From contig CBDICS010000020.1 in assembly GCA_965277415.1 (NCBI GenBank), positions 62,001 to 126,000 on the forward strand: a stretch of DNA of 64,000 bases, given 5' to 3'. The position numbers and the translations under genes are program-made. Under the pieces are notes generated by a model that ran no database searches, was not told the DNA's origin, and worked only from the letters and a program-made list of their open reading frames with translations. This document shows positions 29,516 through 38,782 of the stretch, one piece after another. The DNA comes from JAHDHW01 sp965277415 (lineage in GTDB: Bacteria > Bacteroidota > Bacteroidia > Chitinophagales > Saprospiraceae). Within the stretch, counting starts at the first letter, position 1, and each line of letters starts with the position of its first letter.

Positions 29516-31153
29516 ATGAAGACTTGGTGGAAAGAAAGTGTAATTTATCAGATTTACCCGCGTAGTTTTAAGGATAGCAATAATGATGGGATTGGTGATT
29601 TGAGAGGAATCATCGAAAAAATAGATTATTTAGCTAAACTTGGTATCGATATTCTTTGGCTCAGCCCAATATTTAAATCTCCTAATGATGATAATGGTTA
29701 TGATATCAGTGACTATTGTGATATCATGGATGAATTCGGAACAATGGATGACTTCGACGAGTTATTGGAAGCCGTTCATGCAAGGGGGATGAAACTACTG
29801 ATGGACCTAGTTGTGAATCATACATCTGATGAACATTATTGGTTTCAGGAATCCCGAAAATCAATAGACAATCCATATCGAGATTATTACCATTGGCGAA
29901 AAGAAAAAAACAATTGGAAATCTTTCTTCGCAGGAGATGCATGGGAGTATGATCCACAAACTGAAGAATATTACCTTCATTTTTTTACTAAAAAACAACC
30001 AGATCTCAATTGGGAAAATCCAAAGGTTCGAGAAGAAATATATAAGCTGATGCGATTTTGGTTAGACAAAGGAGTCGATGGGTTTCGAATGGATGTGATT
30101 CCATTGATTTCAAAACGCATAGATTTTCCTGATGGGGACATTAGTGATTTTAACCGATTGATAGAAGATCAATATGCTAATGGCCCACGTGTTCATGAAT
30201 TTATTCAGGAGATGCATCGAGAAGTCTTACAGCATTATGACGTAATGACGGTAGGAGAAGGGCCTGGGATTACAAAAAAAATGGCACCACTTTATGTAGG
30301 AGCAAATAGGAATGAACTCGATATGATTTTCCATTTTGGTCATATGTTTATGGATCATGGGGAGCAGGGAAGATTTGATGTGATTGAAAAGAGTTTTATA
30401 GATTTTAAAAAAGTGTTTAGTTCTTGGGATGAAGTGATAGATCAAGGTGGATGGATAAATATATTTTTGGATAATCATGACTTTCCCAGGATGGTATCCC
30501 GTTGGGGGAATGATGATACTTACCGAAAAGAATCTGCGAAAATGCTTGCTGTTTTAATCCTAACTATGAGAGGTACGCCATGTCTTTTCCAAGGATCTGA
30601 GATAGGGATGACAAATGTGGAATTCTCTTCAATAGAAGATTATAAGGATATAGAAATAAAGAATTTTTATAAAGAACATATTAAAAAAGGTGGCGAGGAA
30701 ATAGATTTTTTAAAAGCCGTTTATGTCAATGGACGAGATAATGTTCGTACCCCTATACAATGGGATGATTCACCAAATGGCGGCTTTTCAAAAGTGGAAC
30801 CTTGGATTAAAGTCAATCCAAATTATGTAAATATTAATGTGGAAGAGGCTTTGAATGACAAAGCATCTATTTTTTATTTTTACCAACAAATGTTGCAATA
30901 CCGCAAATCCAATCCAACCTTAATCTATGGACAATATAAAGATATAGCAGCATTAGATGAATATGTCTTTGCCTATAAACGGTGGGACGATGATAATACT
31001 TATTTAATTATCTTAAATTTTAGTGAAGTACAAATTCCTCTAGAAAGTTACCTTTCTGATTTTAAAAAATGGAATTTAGAAATTTCAAATTACAATTCTG
31101 AAGAGGAAATACTTAAACCTTGGGAGGCTAGGGTGTATAAGTTAGGCTCATAA
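29516..31153 (+). CDS. GH13 alpha-glucosidase (oligo-1,6-glucosidase / trehalose-6-phosphate hydrolase type)
   Basis: The ATG at 29516 is preferred over a TTG at 29513, giving 545 aa. The N-terminus WWKESVIYQIYPRSFKDSN is typical of the oligo-1,6-glucosidase group. GH13 motifs are clear: DLVVNHTSDEH, the nucleophile Asp in DGFRMDVI (about D193), the acid/base Glu in TVGEGPG (about E248) and the stabilising Asp in FLDNHDFPR (about D322). DGIGDLRGI, the QPDLNWENP motif and a C-terminal beta domain are also present. No signal peptide is seen, so it probably splits short alpha-glucosides in the cytoplasm. No sugar transporter or regulator is adjacent. Confidence 0.9.
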   Translation: MKTWWKESVIYQIYPRSFKDSNNDGIGDLRGIIEKIDYLAKLGIDILWLSPIFKSPNDDNGYDISDYCDIMDEFGTMDDFDELLEAVHARGMKLLMDLVVNHTSDEHYWFQESRKSIDNPYRDYYHWRKEKNNWKSFFAGDAWEYDPQTEEYYLHFFTKKQPDLNWENPKVREEIYKLMRFWLDKGVDGFRMDVIPLISKRIDFPDGDISDFNRLIEDQYANGPRVHEFIQEMHREVLQHYDVMTVGEGPGITKKMAPLYVGANRNELDMIFHFGHMFMDHGEQGRFDVIEKSFIDFKKVFSSWDEVIDQGGWINIFLDNHDFPRMVSRWGNDDTYRKESAKMLAVLILTMRGTPCLFQGSEIGMTNVEFSSIEDYKDIEIKNFYKEHIKKGGEEIDFLKAVYVNGRDNVRTPIQWDDSPNGGFSKVEPWIKVNPNYVNINVEEALNDKASIFYFYQQMLQYRKSNPTLIYGQYKDIAALDEYVFAYKRWDDDNTYLIILNFSEVQIPLESYLSDFKKWNLEISNYNSEEEILKPWEARVYKLGS

Positions 31154-31240
31154 AAATACATGAGCAAATTAATATAATTTCAATAAATACAGTCTATTTT
31201 TCTTTGCCCTGGTAGTTTTACTATTTATGCAACGATTTCA

Positions 31241-31477
31241 ATGGAAAACGGATGCTTCTTCGAATGGATCGGAAACCCGAATTGTAATGGGATAACAATC
31301 AATGCTACTCAAAATGGTAATAACGTAATTCTTTCAGGCACTGGTAATCCAGGAGCTTTCTGTAAGTTTAGATATAGAATGTTTGACGATAATGGTGGTT
31401 CATGGTTATATATGATGGGAATTAGATTTTATGAAGAAGATAGCCCCGAATGTTGTATCGAACCTCCTTGTCAATAA
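31241..31477 (+). CDS. Small Cys-containing protein of unknown function
   Basis: This 78-aa ORF sits alone between the glucosidase and the CHU_C gene and is followed by a good terminator, which supports its being expressed. It has six Cys, one early (NGC), one in NPNC, one in AFCKF and a cluster CCIEPPC near the end. It is rich in Asn and Gly, with no signal peptide or membrane helix at this start. The frame is open upstream to 31187 without a standard start codon. No family is recognised; a secreted disulfide-bonded protein is possible if the true start is unusual. Confidence 0.5.
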   Translation: MENGCFFEWIGNPNCNGITINATQNGNNVILSGTGNPGAFCKFRYRMFDDNGGSWLYMMGIRFYEEDSPECCIEPPCQ

Positions 31478-31494
31478 TAATATTTTTTTAGTAA

Positions 31495-31536
31495 AACACC
31501 CCAGGTTACTATTTTAATAGCCGGGGTGTTATATTT
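31495..31536 (+). terminator. Terminator after the 78-aa ORF
   Basis: Stem AACACCCC-A-GG / CCGGGGTGTT with one bulged A, plus inner pairs CTATT/AATAG, is followed by a short T-rich stretch. Confidence 0.65.
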
Positions 31537-31630
31537 CTTGGTGGCTTTACTATTATATGGAAACTCAAGGACACCAATTCCGATTTAAAAAAATATAAGG
31601 TTATTAGATAAAGTATTATCTTTACCTTAT

Positions 31631-33481
31631 ATGAAAACAGTATTTTATCTTCTTGTTTTAGTCTTTTCTGTAAGTCTAGTTGATGCTCAGACTTGTGATG
31701 GCAATTTAGGCGAAAATATTTTTGAGGAAGGAGATTTTGGTATGGGCTCAAACAACCTCTTTCCTTCAAACCCTGGAATAGCACCGGGATATGACTATAC
31801 CTTAAACGTCCCTCCATTCGATGGATTATATACGCTCACTAATAATACAGGAGCGTGGTCTGGAAATTTTGATACTTGGATTAATATCCCTGATAATAGT
31901 AATAACCCCAATGGCTATATGATGGTCGTCAATGCAAGTTTTGATCCGGGCTTGTTTTATGAACAAGAAGTAGAAGGACTTTGTGAAAATACTTTATACG
32001 AGTTTACCGCTGATGTTATTAATTTGATTCGTATTGGAGTAGCTGATCATATCAAACCTAATGTTTCTTTTTTGATTGATGGAGTATCTCAATACACAAC
32101 GGGTGATATCCCGCAAACAGAACAGTGGAATACCTATGGTTTTACTTTTACAACAGCTCCTGGGCAAACTTCGGTTATTTTATCGCTGAGTAATAATGCA
32201 CCTGGAGGGATAGGAAATGATCTGGCTATTGATAATATTTCATTTCAACCCTGTGGACCATTGGCTCAAATCCTGCCAGAGGAAATTGAAAGTATTTGCG
32301 AAGATGGGCAACCGACGGATTTGCAAAGCACGATTACAGGCGAGCAATATGATAATCCAGCTATACAATGGCAACAGAGTTTTGATAATGGATTGACCTG
32401 GGTGGATATTCCGGGAGCAAATGCGCCAATTTATACACATACTGATTTATCTAGTGGCTTGTATTATTATAGATATTTATTGGCGAATGGTACTGCAAAT
32501 TTAGCGAATTCCAAATGTAGAGTCGTTTCTAATGTTAAAATCGTTGAGGTTGTTCCTAAGTTTTGGAATATCATTGACACACTATGCGAGGGAGTGGATT
32601 ACATAAGCAATAATAATGTCTATACACAAACTGGTATCTATGTAGATAGTTTGACTTCTTCTATCGGTTGTGATAGTATAGTGACTTTAGATTTGACATT
32701 TGTTTCGGATGCTGGGATTGAAGTTGATGTGATTACCAGTGCCTCAGCCTGTTTTGGTGAAGCAGAAGGAAGTATTTTGATCGAAAATATAATGAATGGG
32801 GCTGAGCCTTATACTTTATTTGTAGATGGATTGGAGAACAATGGCTTTTCCGTTTCTAACTTATCAGCCGGAATGTATAATATTTTAATCGTGGATTTTC
32901 ATGGCTGTAGTTATGAAACGGAAGTAATGATTGAAGACCCAGCGGCTTTTACGATTGATATTGGCGAAGATCAATTTGTACAACTGGGCTCACCAATTAC
33001 ATTCAACCCAATTATTAATGATGAAGTGATTAGCTATACCTGGTCTCCCGAAATTCCAGATTGCGGAATGGATTGTTTAGATTTTGAATTTTTCCCAACA
33101 AATTCTAATTTTTACTATTTGACGGCAATTTCTGATGATGGCTGCATTGCTATAGATTCAGTATATATCGATGTTGAAAAAGTAAGAAAAGTTTATATTC
33201 CCAATATTTTCTCTCCCAATTTTGATGGCACGAATGATTATTTCTCACCGATTGTGATTAGTCCAAATGTTCAAAGTGTAGAAAGGTTCCAAATCTTTAA
33301 CCGCTGGGGAGCTACACTGTATGAACAATATGATTTTTTACCTGATCCTTTTTCATCTGGCTGGGATGGTACTTTTAAAGGAGATCCAGTAGATATTGGT
33401 ATTTACGTTTATTTAATTGAAGTACGCTATTTAGATGGAGCGATTGAGCAGTTCGCAGGAGATATATTATTAATGAGGTAG
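31631..33481 (+). CDS. Secreted protein with SprB-type repeat and CHU_C (T9SS type B) C-terminal domain
   Basis: The protein has 616 aa and a clear signal peptide (MKTVFYLLVLVFSVSLVDAQ). Residues about 30-200 form a carbohydrate-binding-like beta domain (TWINIPDNS to LAIDNISFQPCG). An Ig-like stretch and an IGCDSIVTLDLTF segment follow; that segment resembles the repeats of the protein at 50703. A SprB repeat (ITSASACFGEAEGSI to GCSYETEVMIEDP) is at about 365-435. The C-terminus is a gliding-motility-associated CHU_C domain: IPNIFSPNFDGTNDYF, FQIFNRWGATLYE, SGWDGTFKG. It should be exported by T9SS as a type B cargo. A TATCTTTA box lies at 31612-31619, only 12 bases before the ATG. Confidence 0.88.
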   Translation: MKTVFYLLVLVFSVSLVDAQTCDGNLGENIFEEGDFGMGSNNLFPSNPGIAPGYDYTLNVPPFDGLYTLTNNTGAWSGNFDTWINIPDNSNNPNGYMMVVNASFDPGLFYEQEVEGLCENTLYEFTADVINLIRIGVADHIKPNVSFLIDGVSQYTTGDIPQTEQWNTYGFTFTTAPGQTSVILSLSNNAPGGIGNDLAIDNISFQPCGPLAQILPEEIESICEDGQPTDLQSTITGEQYDNPAIQWQQSFDNGLTWVDIPGANAPIYTHTDLSSGLYYYRYLLANGTANLANSKCRVVSNVKIVEVVPKFWNIIDTLCEGVDYISNNNVYTQTGIYVDSLTSSIGCDSIVTLDLTFVSDAGIEVDVITSASACFGEAEGSILIENIMNGAEPYTLFVDGLENNGFSVSNLSAGMYNILIVDFHGCSYETEVMIEDPAAFTIDIGEDQFVQLGSPITFNPIINDEVISYTWSPEIPDCGMDCLDFEFFPTNSNFYYLTAISDDGCIAIDSVYIDVEKVRKVYIPNIFSPNFDGTNDYFSPIVISPNVQSVERFQIFNRWGATLYEQYDFLPDPFSSGWDGTFKGDPVDIGIYVYLIEVRYLDGAIEQFAGDILLMR

Positions 33482-33505
33482 ATTCGTATTAGAATATTGA
33501 TTCTT

Positions 33506-36454
33506 ATGAAGAATACGATGTGTTTTTTCTATTTTTTATTTTCTCTAACTTGTACGATTACCTTGAGTGCACAAGACCCTTATTATATTAACTTTTCTGA
33601 TAAAGATGGCCTTCCAAGTAATGAAGTTTACGATTTGGAAATAGATCAAAATGGCCTTCTTTGGATGACTACAGATAGAGGCGTATGTACTTATGATGGC
33701 TATGGTTTTACAACTTATACTACAGCTGATGGTTTAGCGGATAATACGAATTTTGAAATCTATCGAGATTCTAAAAACCGGCTTTGGTTTACGGGGTATA
33801 ATGGAAAACTCAGTATCTATGAATCAGGTGTATTTCAACCTTATTTATATAATGACTCTTTGTTAACCATATTGAAGAAAAAAAGAGGAGGGGCTTTTAT
33901 AGGGAACTTAGTTGAAAATAAAAATGGTTCATTTTATTATACGCATAATGTAAATAGACGTGTTGAATTCTTTAAATTATGGATTGATGACCATTTTGGT
34001 ATGGTAAATAGTATCCCTTATGAAAGGGATGATGATTTATTAGTATCAATGCCAACTGATTTTAAGCAGCTTTTTTTTCCTCATCATTTTCAACATGATA
34101 CTTTTCCTGACTTTTTTCCAATTAGAATAGGACTAAAACTAAAACTAAAATCTAATTGGCTTGCTTATGATTCTTATTCAGTATTTATTCAAGGTCCTAA
34201 TGGAAATAGATTAGAATCATATGATTTAAAAAGCTTGATTGATTATACATATATAGATCATCATGAGAATATTTGGGTAGCAACATTTAATGGGCTCTAT
34301 TGCTTTAAAGAGGGTAATCTACTAAAGCCTCCTTTACATTTTTTTAAAGAACAAATAGTAACGAGTATTGTTCCGGATAAAGAAGGCAATTATTGGGTCA
34401 GTACAACGCAGAATGGAATCTATTTAGTACCAAACTTTGCCATTAAAACAGAGTATGTCTTTGGAGACGAAAAAGAGCCTTATTATTCTATTGGAAAATT
34501 AGAAAAACATATCGTTTTGGGAAGCTCTGGTTCTAGAATAGCTTCGATTAATCGGTTGAACAAAAAAGAAAGAGTATTTGAAGGAAATGAAAAACATCAA
34601 GAAAGACAAATAAGGTATTTGAGTAAAATAGATAATAGTTTATACTTTGAATATTATAAAATAGAAGAAAAGGATACCAGATGCAAAATATTAACTGGAT
34701 TTTTAAATATAAATTCCGGAATTATCTTGCTCATCCCTGATCAATATATTTTTGTGGGAACTGCTTTTGGATATTCATTATATCTAAATAAGGAAACTTC
34801 TAATGATAAAGCAATTTATTTTACTGGTGTAGGAGATGTGAATCAGAGACTGACTGTGACCAAACTAGATAATAAAAATACAATTTGGTTTGGAACATTA
34901 GAAGGCTTATATAAAATAGAAAATTTTCAATACAAGGAATATAAATCAGTCCTATTCAATGAACGAGATACTTTTGGACGTGTTAATGATATTCACTTCG
35001 ATAAATGGGACAATCGCTGGATCGCCACTATCGGAAATGGACTTTTCTACCATACGGATGATCAATTGTTTCAAATAAAAAATACAGATGGTTTAAATAG
35101 TAATTTAGTCAATCACATATTGGTGACTAATGATTCTACATTATGGGTAGCTACAAATCAAGGGCTCAATGTGTTTAATTATAAATTTGAAAAGGATACC
35201 TTGGTTTATTCCAATATCAAAAGCTTAAGGACAGTAGATGGCCTGAGTTCAAATTATATCAATGATGTGGACTACTGGAATAATGAGATATGGCTGGCAA
35301 CTAATGACGGGATTTGTCATTTCGATCCCGAGATAGTCAACCGATTTTTTTCACCTGTAAATGTTTTTATTCAAGAATTGATTGTAAGTGATTCGACTTA
35401 TACGAATTTTAATGATTTGCTTTTCAAGTATAATGAAAATGATATTTTTATTAATTTTACAGGGATCAGTTTTAGAAAGGAAAAAGAGAGACCTTTTTAC
35501 AGATATCGACTTCGCTCAGGTGATGAAACACCAGAATGGTTTTATACGAATGAAAAGAATATTCGTTATAATGACCTGGATGCGGGACAGTATACTTTTG
35601 AAGTAGCTGCTCAAAATAAATCAGGAGAATGGAATGTTCAATCAACAAAATTGAATTTTGAAATAGAGGCACATTTTACGGAAACGAAAATGTTCAGGCT
35701 ATTTCTATTTTTTTTAGGGCTATGTATAATTAGTTTGATCTTCTATTTCCAAAATAAGCGTATTCGGTTTAGGGCAAAAGAAAAGCAGCGTTTACAAGAA
35801 GCAGCACTTCGAGTAAGAGAGGCAGAATTAATGGCTTTACGAAATCAGATGAATCCTCATTTTGTTTTTAATTCCCTTAATTCTATTCAAAATTTCATCT
35901 TTAAAAAAGACGTAGAGAAGGCCAATTATTTTCTGTCAAAATTTTCTAGCTTAATGCGAGATAGCCTTCAATATACTCGACTGGATTTTATAAGCATCAA
36001 AGAAGAATTAGCTTTTTTAAATAATTATATGGAATTAGAATCCATGCGATTCCCGGAAAAGTTTGATTTTAATGTTTCGGTTGAAGAGGATTTAGCTATA
36101 GAGTATTTGTTGATTCCATCTTTACTATTACAACCTATCATGGAAAATGCAATTAAGCATGCATTTAAAAACATAAAACACAAGGGCTTATTACACGTCA
36201 ACGTTTTACAAAAGGATAATGATAGTATTGAAGTTTTTATTGAAGATAATGGTCCTGGATTAATTGAAAGTGAAGATACTCGACCCCAGCATACCTCCTT
36301 AGGTTTAAAAATTATTAAAAACAGAATAAAATTATTGAATGATGGAAACTATAAGAAAAAATCAAGCGTTAGTTTTATAAACCTTTCCACTCTGGATAAA
36401 AATAAAAGAGGCTTACAAGTTCATTTTATATTACCATTAGTCTATAAGAAATGA
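33506..36454 (+). CDS. LytS-type sensor histidine kinase with periplasmic beta-propeller (Reg_prop/Y_Y_Y) sensor
   Basis: The ATG at 33506 gives a good signal peptide (MKNTMCFFYFLFSLTCTITLSAQ); the upstream TTG at 33497 is not needed. Length is 982 aa. Residues about 25-640 are two-component-regulator propeller repeats (LPSNEVYDLEIDQNGLLWM, GLSSNYINDV and similar), followed by a Y_Y_Y-like domain, one membrane helix (about 730-750) and a His_kinase/HATPase module. The phospho-acceptor is the His of RNQMNPHFVFNSLNSIQ (about H785), and the ATP lid is near IEDNGPGL. The stop codon overlaps the regulator start by 4 bp (ATGA), implying coupled translation. The signal sensed is unknown. Confidence 0.92.
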   Translation: MKNTMCFFYFLFSLTCTITLSAQDPYYINFSDKDGLPSNEVYDLEIDQNGLLWMTTDRGVCTYDGYGFTTYTTADGLADNTNFEIYRDSKNRLWFTGYNGKLSIYESGVFQPYLYNDSLLTILKKKRGGAFIGNLVENKNGSFYYTHNVNRRVEFFKLWIDDHFGMVNSIPYERDDDLLVSMPTDFKQLFFPHHFQHDTFPDFFPIRIGLKLKLKSNWLAYDSYSVFIQGPNGNRLESYDLKSLIDYTYIDHHENIWVATFNGLYCFKEGNLLKPPLHFFKEQIVTSIVPDKEGNYWVSTTQNGIYLVPNFAIKTEYVFGDEKEPYYSIGKLEKHIVLGSSGSRIASINRLNKKERVFEGNEKHQERQIRYLSKIDNSLYFEYYKIEEKDTRCKILTGFLNINSGIILLIPDQYIFVGTAFGYSLYLNKETSNDKAIYFTGVGDVNQRLTVTKLDNKNTIWFGTLEGLYKIENFQYKEYKSVLFNERDTFGRVNDIHFDKWDNRWIATIGNGLFYHTDDQLFQIKNTDGLNSNLVNHILVTNDSTLWVATNQGLNVFNYKFEKDTLVYSNIKSLRTVDGLSSNYINDVDYWNNEIWLATNDGICHFDPEIVNRFFSPVNVFIQELIVSDSTYTNFNDLLFKYNENDIFINFTGISFRKEKERPFYRYRLRSGDETPEWFYTNEKNIRYNDLDAGQYTFEVAAQNKSGEWNVQSTKLNFEIEAHFTETKMFRLFLFFLGLCIISLIFYFQNKRIRFRAKEKQRLQEAALRVREAELMALRNQMNPHFVFNSLNSIQNFIFKKDVEKANYFLSKFSSLMRDSLQYTRLDFISIKEELAFLNNYMELESMRFPEKFDFNVSVEEDLAIEYLLIPSLLLQPIMENAIKHAFKNIKHKGLLHVNVLQKDNDSIEVFIEDNGPGLIESEDTRPQHTSLGLKIIKNRIKLLNDGNYKKKSSVSFINLSTLDKNKRGLQVHFILPLVYKK

Positions 36455-37200
36455 TGATCAACGCTATTATTATTGAGGATGAAGTAAATAGTAGAGATTT
36501 GTTGCAACAAATGTTGGAAGAATATTGTGAAGATGTCAACTTGCTTGGCTTGGCGCAGGATGTATCTTCAGGGATAGAGTTAATCAAAAAAACAAATCCT
36601 GATATCGTTTTCTTGGATATTGAAATGCCGGGAGGCAATGGTTTTGATATATTGGATGTGTTCAATGCTCCTAAGTTCAAAGTAATTTTTACGACTGGCT
36701 ACAATCATTATGCTATTAAGGCAATTAAATATGCGGCCCTTGATTATTTGCTAAAACCCATTAATTTGAGAGAACTAAGACAGGCCCTCGAAAAAGCAAA
36801 AAATAGTTCAAATGCATACCAAAATAGCCTTTCTTTTTTTAAAAATAATGTTACTAAAGAACCTGAAGAAATAGACCAAATCGTAGTATCAGATAATAAG
36901 ACTCATCAGGTAATTAAAATTTCAGATATCGTTTTTATTGAAGCACATCGTAGCTATGCTATTTTTCATCTTGATAATAGTCAAAAGTTAACGACAGCTT
37001 ATCCTTTGCAATATTATGAAGGGATTTTACCTGAAGATTGTTTCTTTAGAATTCATAAATCCTATCTTGTTAATTGTCTTAATGTGGTCAAATTAGAATC
37101 TGGTAGAGGAGGGGCAGTACATTTAAGCGGTGGAGTGGTCTTACCCGTTGCTTTTCGAAGAAAACCTGCTTTTGTAAAATTCTTAGACAAAATCGCTTAA
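36451..37200 (+). CDS. LytTR-family response regulator
   Basis: The 249-aa protein has an N-terminal receiver with acidic IIEDE, phospho-acceptor Asp in VFLDIEMPGG (D56), a Thr in IFTTGYN and the Lys of DYLLKPI. The C-terminal half is a LytTR DNA-binding domain (about 138-245: IVFIEAHRSYAIFHL, FFRIHKSYLVNCLNVV, LPVAFRRK). It is the cognate partner of the kinase whose stop codon it overlaps. LytTR proteins bind pairs of about 9-bp direct repeats two helical turns apart, and such a pair lies 199 bases after this gene (37399-37428). Confidence 0.93.
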   Translation: MMINAIIIEDEVNSRDLLQQMLEEYCEDVNLLGLAQDVSSGIELIKKTNPDIVFLDIEMPGGNGFDILDVFNAPKFKVIFTTGYNHYAIKAIKYAALDYLLKPINLRELRQALEKAKNSSNAYQNSLSFFKNNVTKEPEEIDQIVVSDNKTHQVIKISDIVFIEAHRSYAIFHLDNSQKLTTAYPLQYYEGILPEDCFFRIHKSYLVNCLNVVKLESGRGGAVHLSGGVVLPVAFRRKPAFVKFLDKIA

Positions 37201-37398
37201 TCTTAGTGGAAATGAAATATCAAAACTTTGTAAGAATGCTGAAAGCAAAACCACTCACAAGCGAAGCAATCACCAAATCATCTAGCCCACAGGACTGATC
37301 ACTGCCTTACAAACCTAAAATATCATGCTTTAAGCCGCTATGTCTAACGAGGCTTTGAAGTCTAAATTTATAATTTTTTCAATATATTCTTTCCTATA

Positions 37399-37428
37399 TG
37401 ACGCGTTGGGAAGATAGATTGACGCGTT
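37399..37428 (+). promoter_or_regulatory. Candidate LytTR operator: two TGACGCGTT direct repeats 21 bp apart
   Basis: Identical 9-mers at 37399-37407 and 37420-37428 are separated by 12 bases. This geometry matches known LytTR-type sites (9-bp direct repeats with about a 12-bp spacer). The CG-rich words stand out in AT-rich DNA. A possible -33/-7 pair follows at 37451-37482 and a terminator at 37594. Confidence 0.5.
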
Positions 37429-37450
37429 CAACAATTTTTTCAACTACTTT

Positions 37451-37482
37451 TTTGCCTTTTTGATATTTCTTTAATAATCTTG
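37451..37482 (+). promoter_or_regulatory. Possible promoter downstream of the LytTR-type repeats
   Basis: TTTG (37451-37454), 20 bases, then TAATCTTG (37475-37482), one mismatch from TAnnTTTG. It is placed 22 bases after the direct repeats, where an activator would sit. Confidence 0.3.
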
Positions 37483-37487
37483 AATTG

Positions 37488-37631
37488 TAATTGGAATTAT
37501 AAAGCTATGATCCTTATTCCATGCACAAAAAATATAGGCTGATTAAGTTTTTGAAGGTTTCCCTTCGCTATTAAGAATTAATTCTCTCTCTCGACAACCG
37601 ACTTGATTTTTCAAGCGGTTGTTTCTTTTTT
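37488..37631 (+). ncRNA. Candidate small RNA regulated by the LytTR system
   Basis: No ORF of note lies between the possible promoter at 37451-37482 and the strong terminator at 37594-37631, yet the terminator points away from the regulator and against the convergent BASS gene. A transcript of about 140 nt would fit. The alternative is that the terminator simply ends a long 3' UTR of the kinase-regulator operon. Confidence 0.3.
37594..37631 (+). terminator. Rho-independent terminator on the plus strand
   Basis: Stem ACAACCG-A-CTTG / CAAGCGGTTGT with one bulge and a short T-rich loop is followed by TTCTTTTTT. Confidence 0.7.
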
Positions 37632-37654
37632 AGACAAACTCTTAACCGTTTATT

Positions 37655-38572
37655 CTATTGAACAACTTTATTATCGGAGTTCGCTGATCGACTCCACCAC
37701 ATCGCAAGGCAGAAACCAGAGATTAAATGCCAAATTCCCCACCATGCTGTTATCATGGCCATACCACCTATTCCATGAAAGAAATTGAAAATTAGAATAA
37801 GCCCCAGACCCGAATTTTGGATGCCCGTTTCAATAGAAATTGCTCTAGCATCTCTTTGTTGGACTCCAAATAATTTTGCCCACCAGAATCCCAGTGCAAA
37901 ACCCGCAGTATTATGCACAAGTACAATCCAGAATACTTTGCCTACATGATCTATAATATTTTGATAATTGCCAATTAATGCAAATAGTACAAATCCAAAA
38001 AAGATAAGAATACTCACCATCCGAACAGACTTTTTAATTTTATTAGCTAGGTTTTCAAATTTATAATTGATGAACATTCCAAAAATTAATGGAATGAAGA
38101 TGAGTTGTATAATTGTAATAACCATATCAATTGGATCGACATAAATAGATGCTCTAAGTTCGACTGAATCAGGAATGAATTTTGACCAAAAAGTAAAAGC
38201 AATTGGAGTCAAAATTACAGCTGCTAATGTAGAAATAGAGGTCAGCATTACTGATAGAGCAGCATTCGCTTTAGCTAAATGCACTGCGAAATTAGAAACA
38301 TTGCCTCCAGGACAAACCGCGATGAGTATCATCCCCAATGCAATACTCGCTGGCGGATTAAAGGCCCTCGCCAATATAATAGTAAGTATAGGAAGTAACA
38401 GTAATTGAGCACTTAGCCCAATCAGTGCTGTTTTAGGATTACGAAGAATATATCGAAAATCCGAAATTTTAATATCCAAAGCGACTCCAAACATCAGAAA
38501 CGCTAAACATATATTGAGTAAGGTTAATTGGCTGGGGTTAAAATTAATTCGTACTAGATCTATTGCATCCAT
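37655..38572 (-). CDS. BASS-family (SLC10-like) sodium-coupled organic acid transporter
   Basis: This 305-aa inner-membrane protein has 9-10 hydrophobic helices. The bile acid:sodium symporter signature is visible in AVCPGGNVSNFAVHLAKANAALSV, together with FLMFGVALDIKISDF early on and an EXGIQNSGLGLILI-like segment (IETGIQNSGLGL) near the C-terminus. Bacterial relatives carry pyruvate, pantoate or similar acids rather than bile acids; the substrate here is open. The gene converges on the kinase-regulator operon and is divergent from the oxidoreductase at 38783. Confidence 0.88.
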   Translation of the reverse strand: MDAIDLVRINFNPSQLTLLNICLAFLMFGVALDIKISDFRYILRNPKTALIGLSAQLLLLPILTIILARAFNPPASIALGMILIAVCPGGNVSNFAVHLAKANAALSVMLTSISTLAAVILTPIAFTFWSKFIPDSVELRASIYVDPIDMVITIIQLIFIPLIFGMFINYKFENLANKIKKSVRMVSILIFFGFVLFALIGNYQNIIDHVGKVFWIVLVHNTAGFALGFWWAKLFGVQQRDARAISIETGIQNSGLGLILIFNFFHGIGGMAMITAWWGIWHLISGFCLAMWWSRSANSDNKVVQ

Positions 38573-38711
38573 AACAGACCAAAATAGATATTTTAAAACT
38601 TTTAATGGAATACCTTGATGAAAAATGCATACATTTTTTAGAATTGTCGTATAAAGCTATAAGCCTGTATAAACCTTGTTTTCAGGTTGGTTACATTTTT
38701 TATTAACTTCG

Positions 38712-38750
38712 TTCTTAGACAAATCTATTGACAATGAATTTATCAAAGAA
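38712..38750. repeat. Degenerate TCTTTGACAAAT-type inverted repeat, copy 2
   Basis: TTCTTAGACAAAT (38712-38724) faces ATTTATCAAAGAA (38738-38750). Two mismatches separate the arms, which are clearly related to the perfect pairs at 3182-3228 and 39827-39931. It lies in the divergent spacer upstream of 38783. Confidence 0.5.
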
Positions 38751-38782
38751 CCTTTAACATTAGAATTGGAAAATTAAACGGT

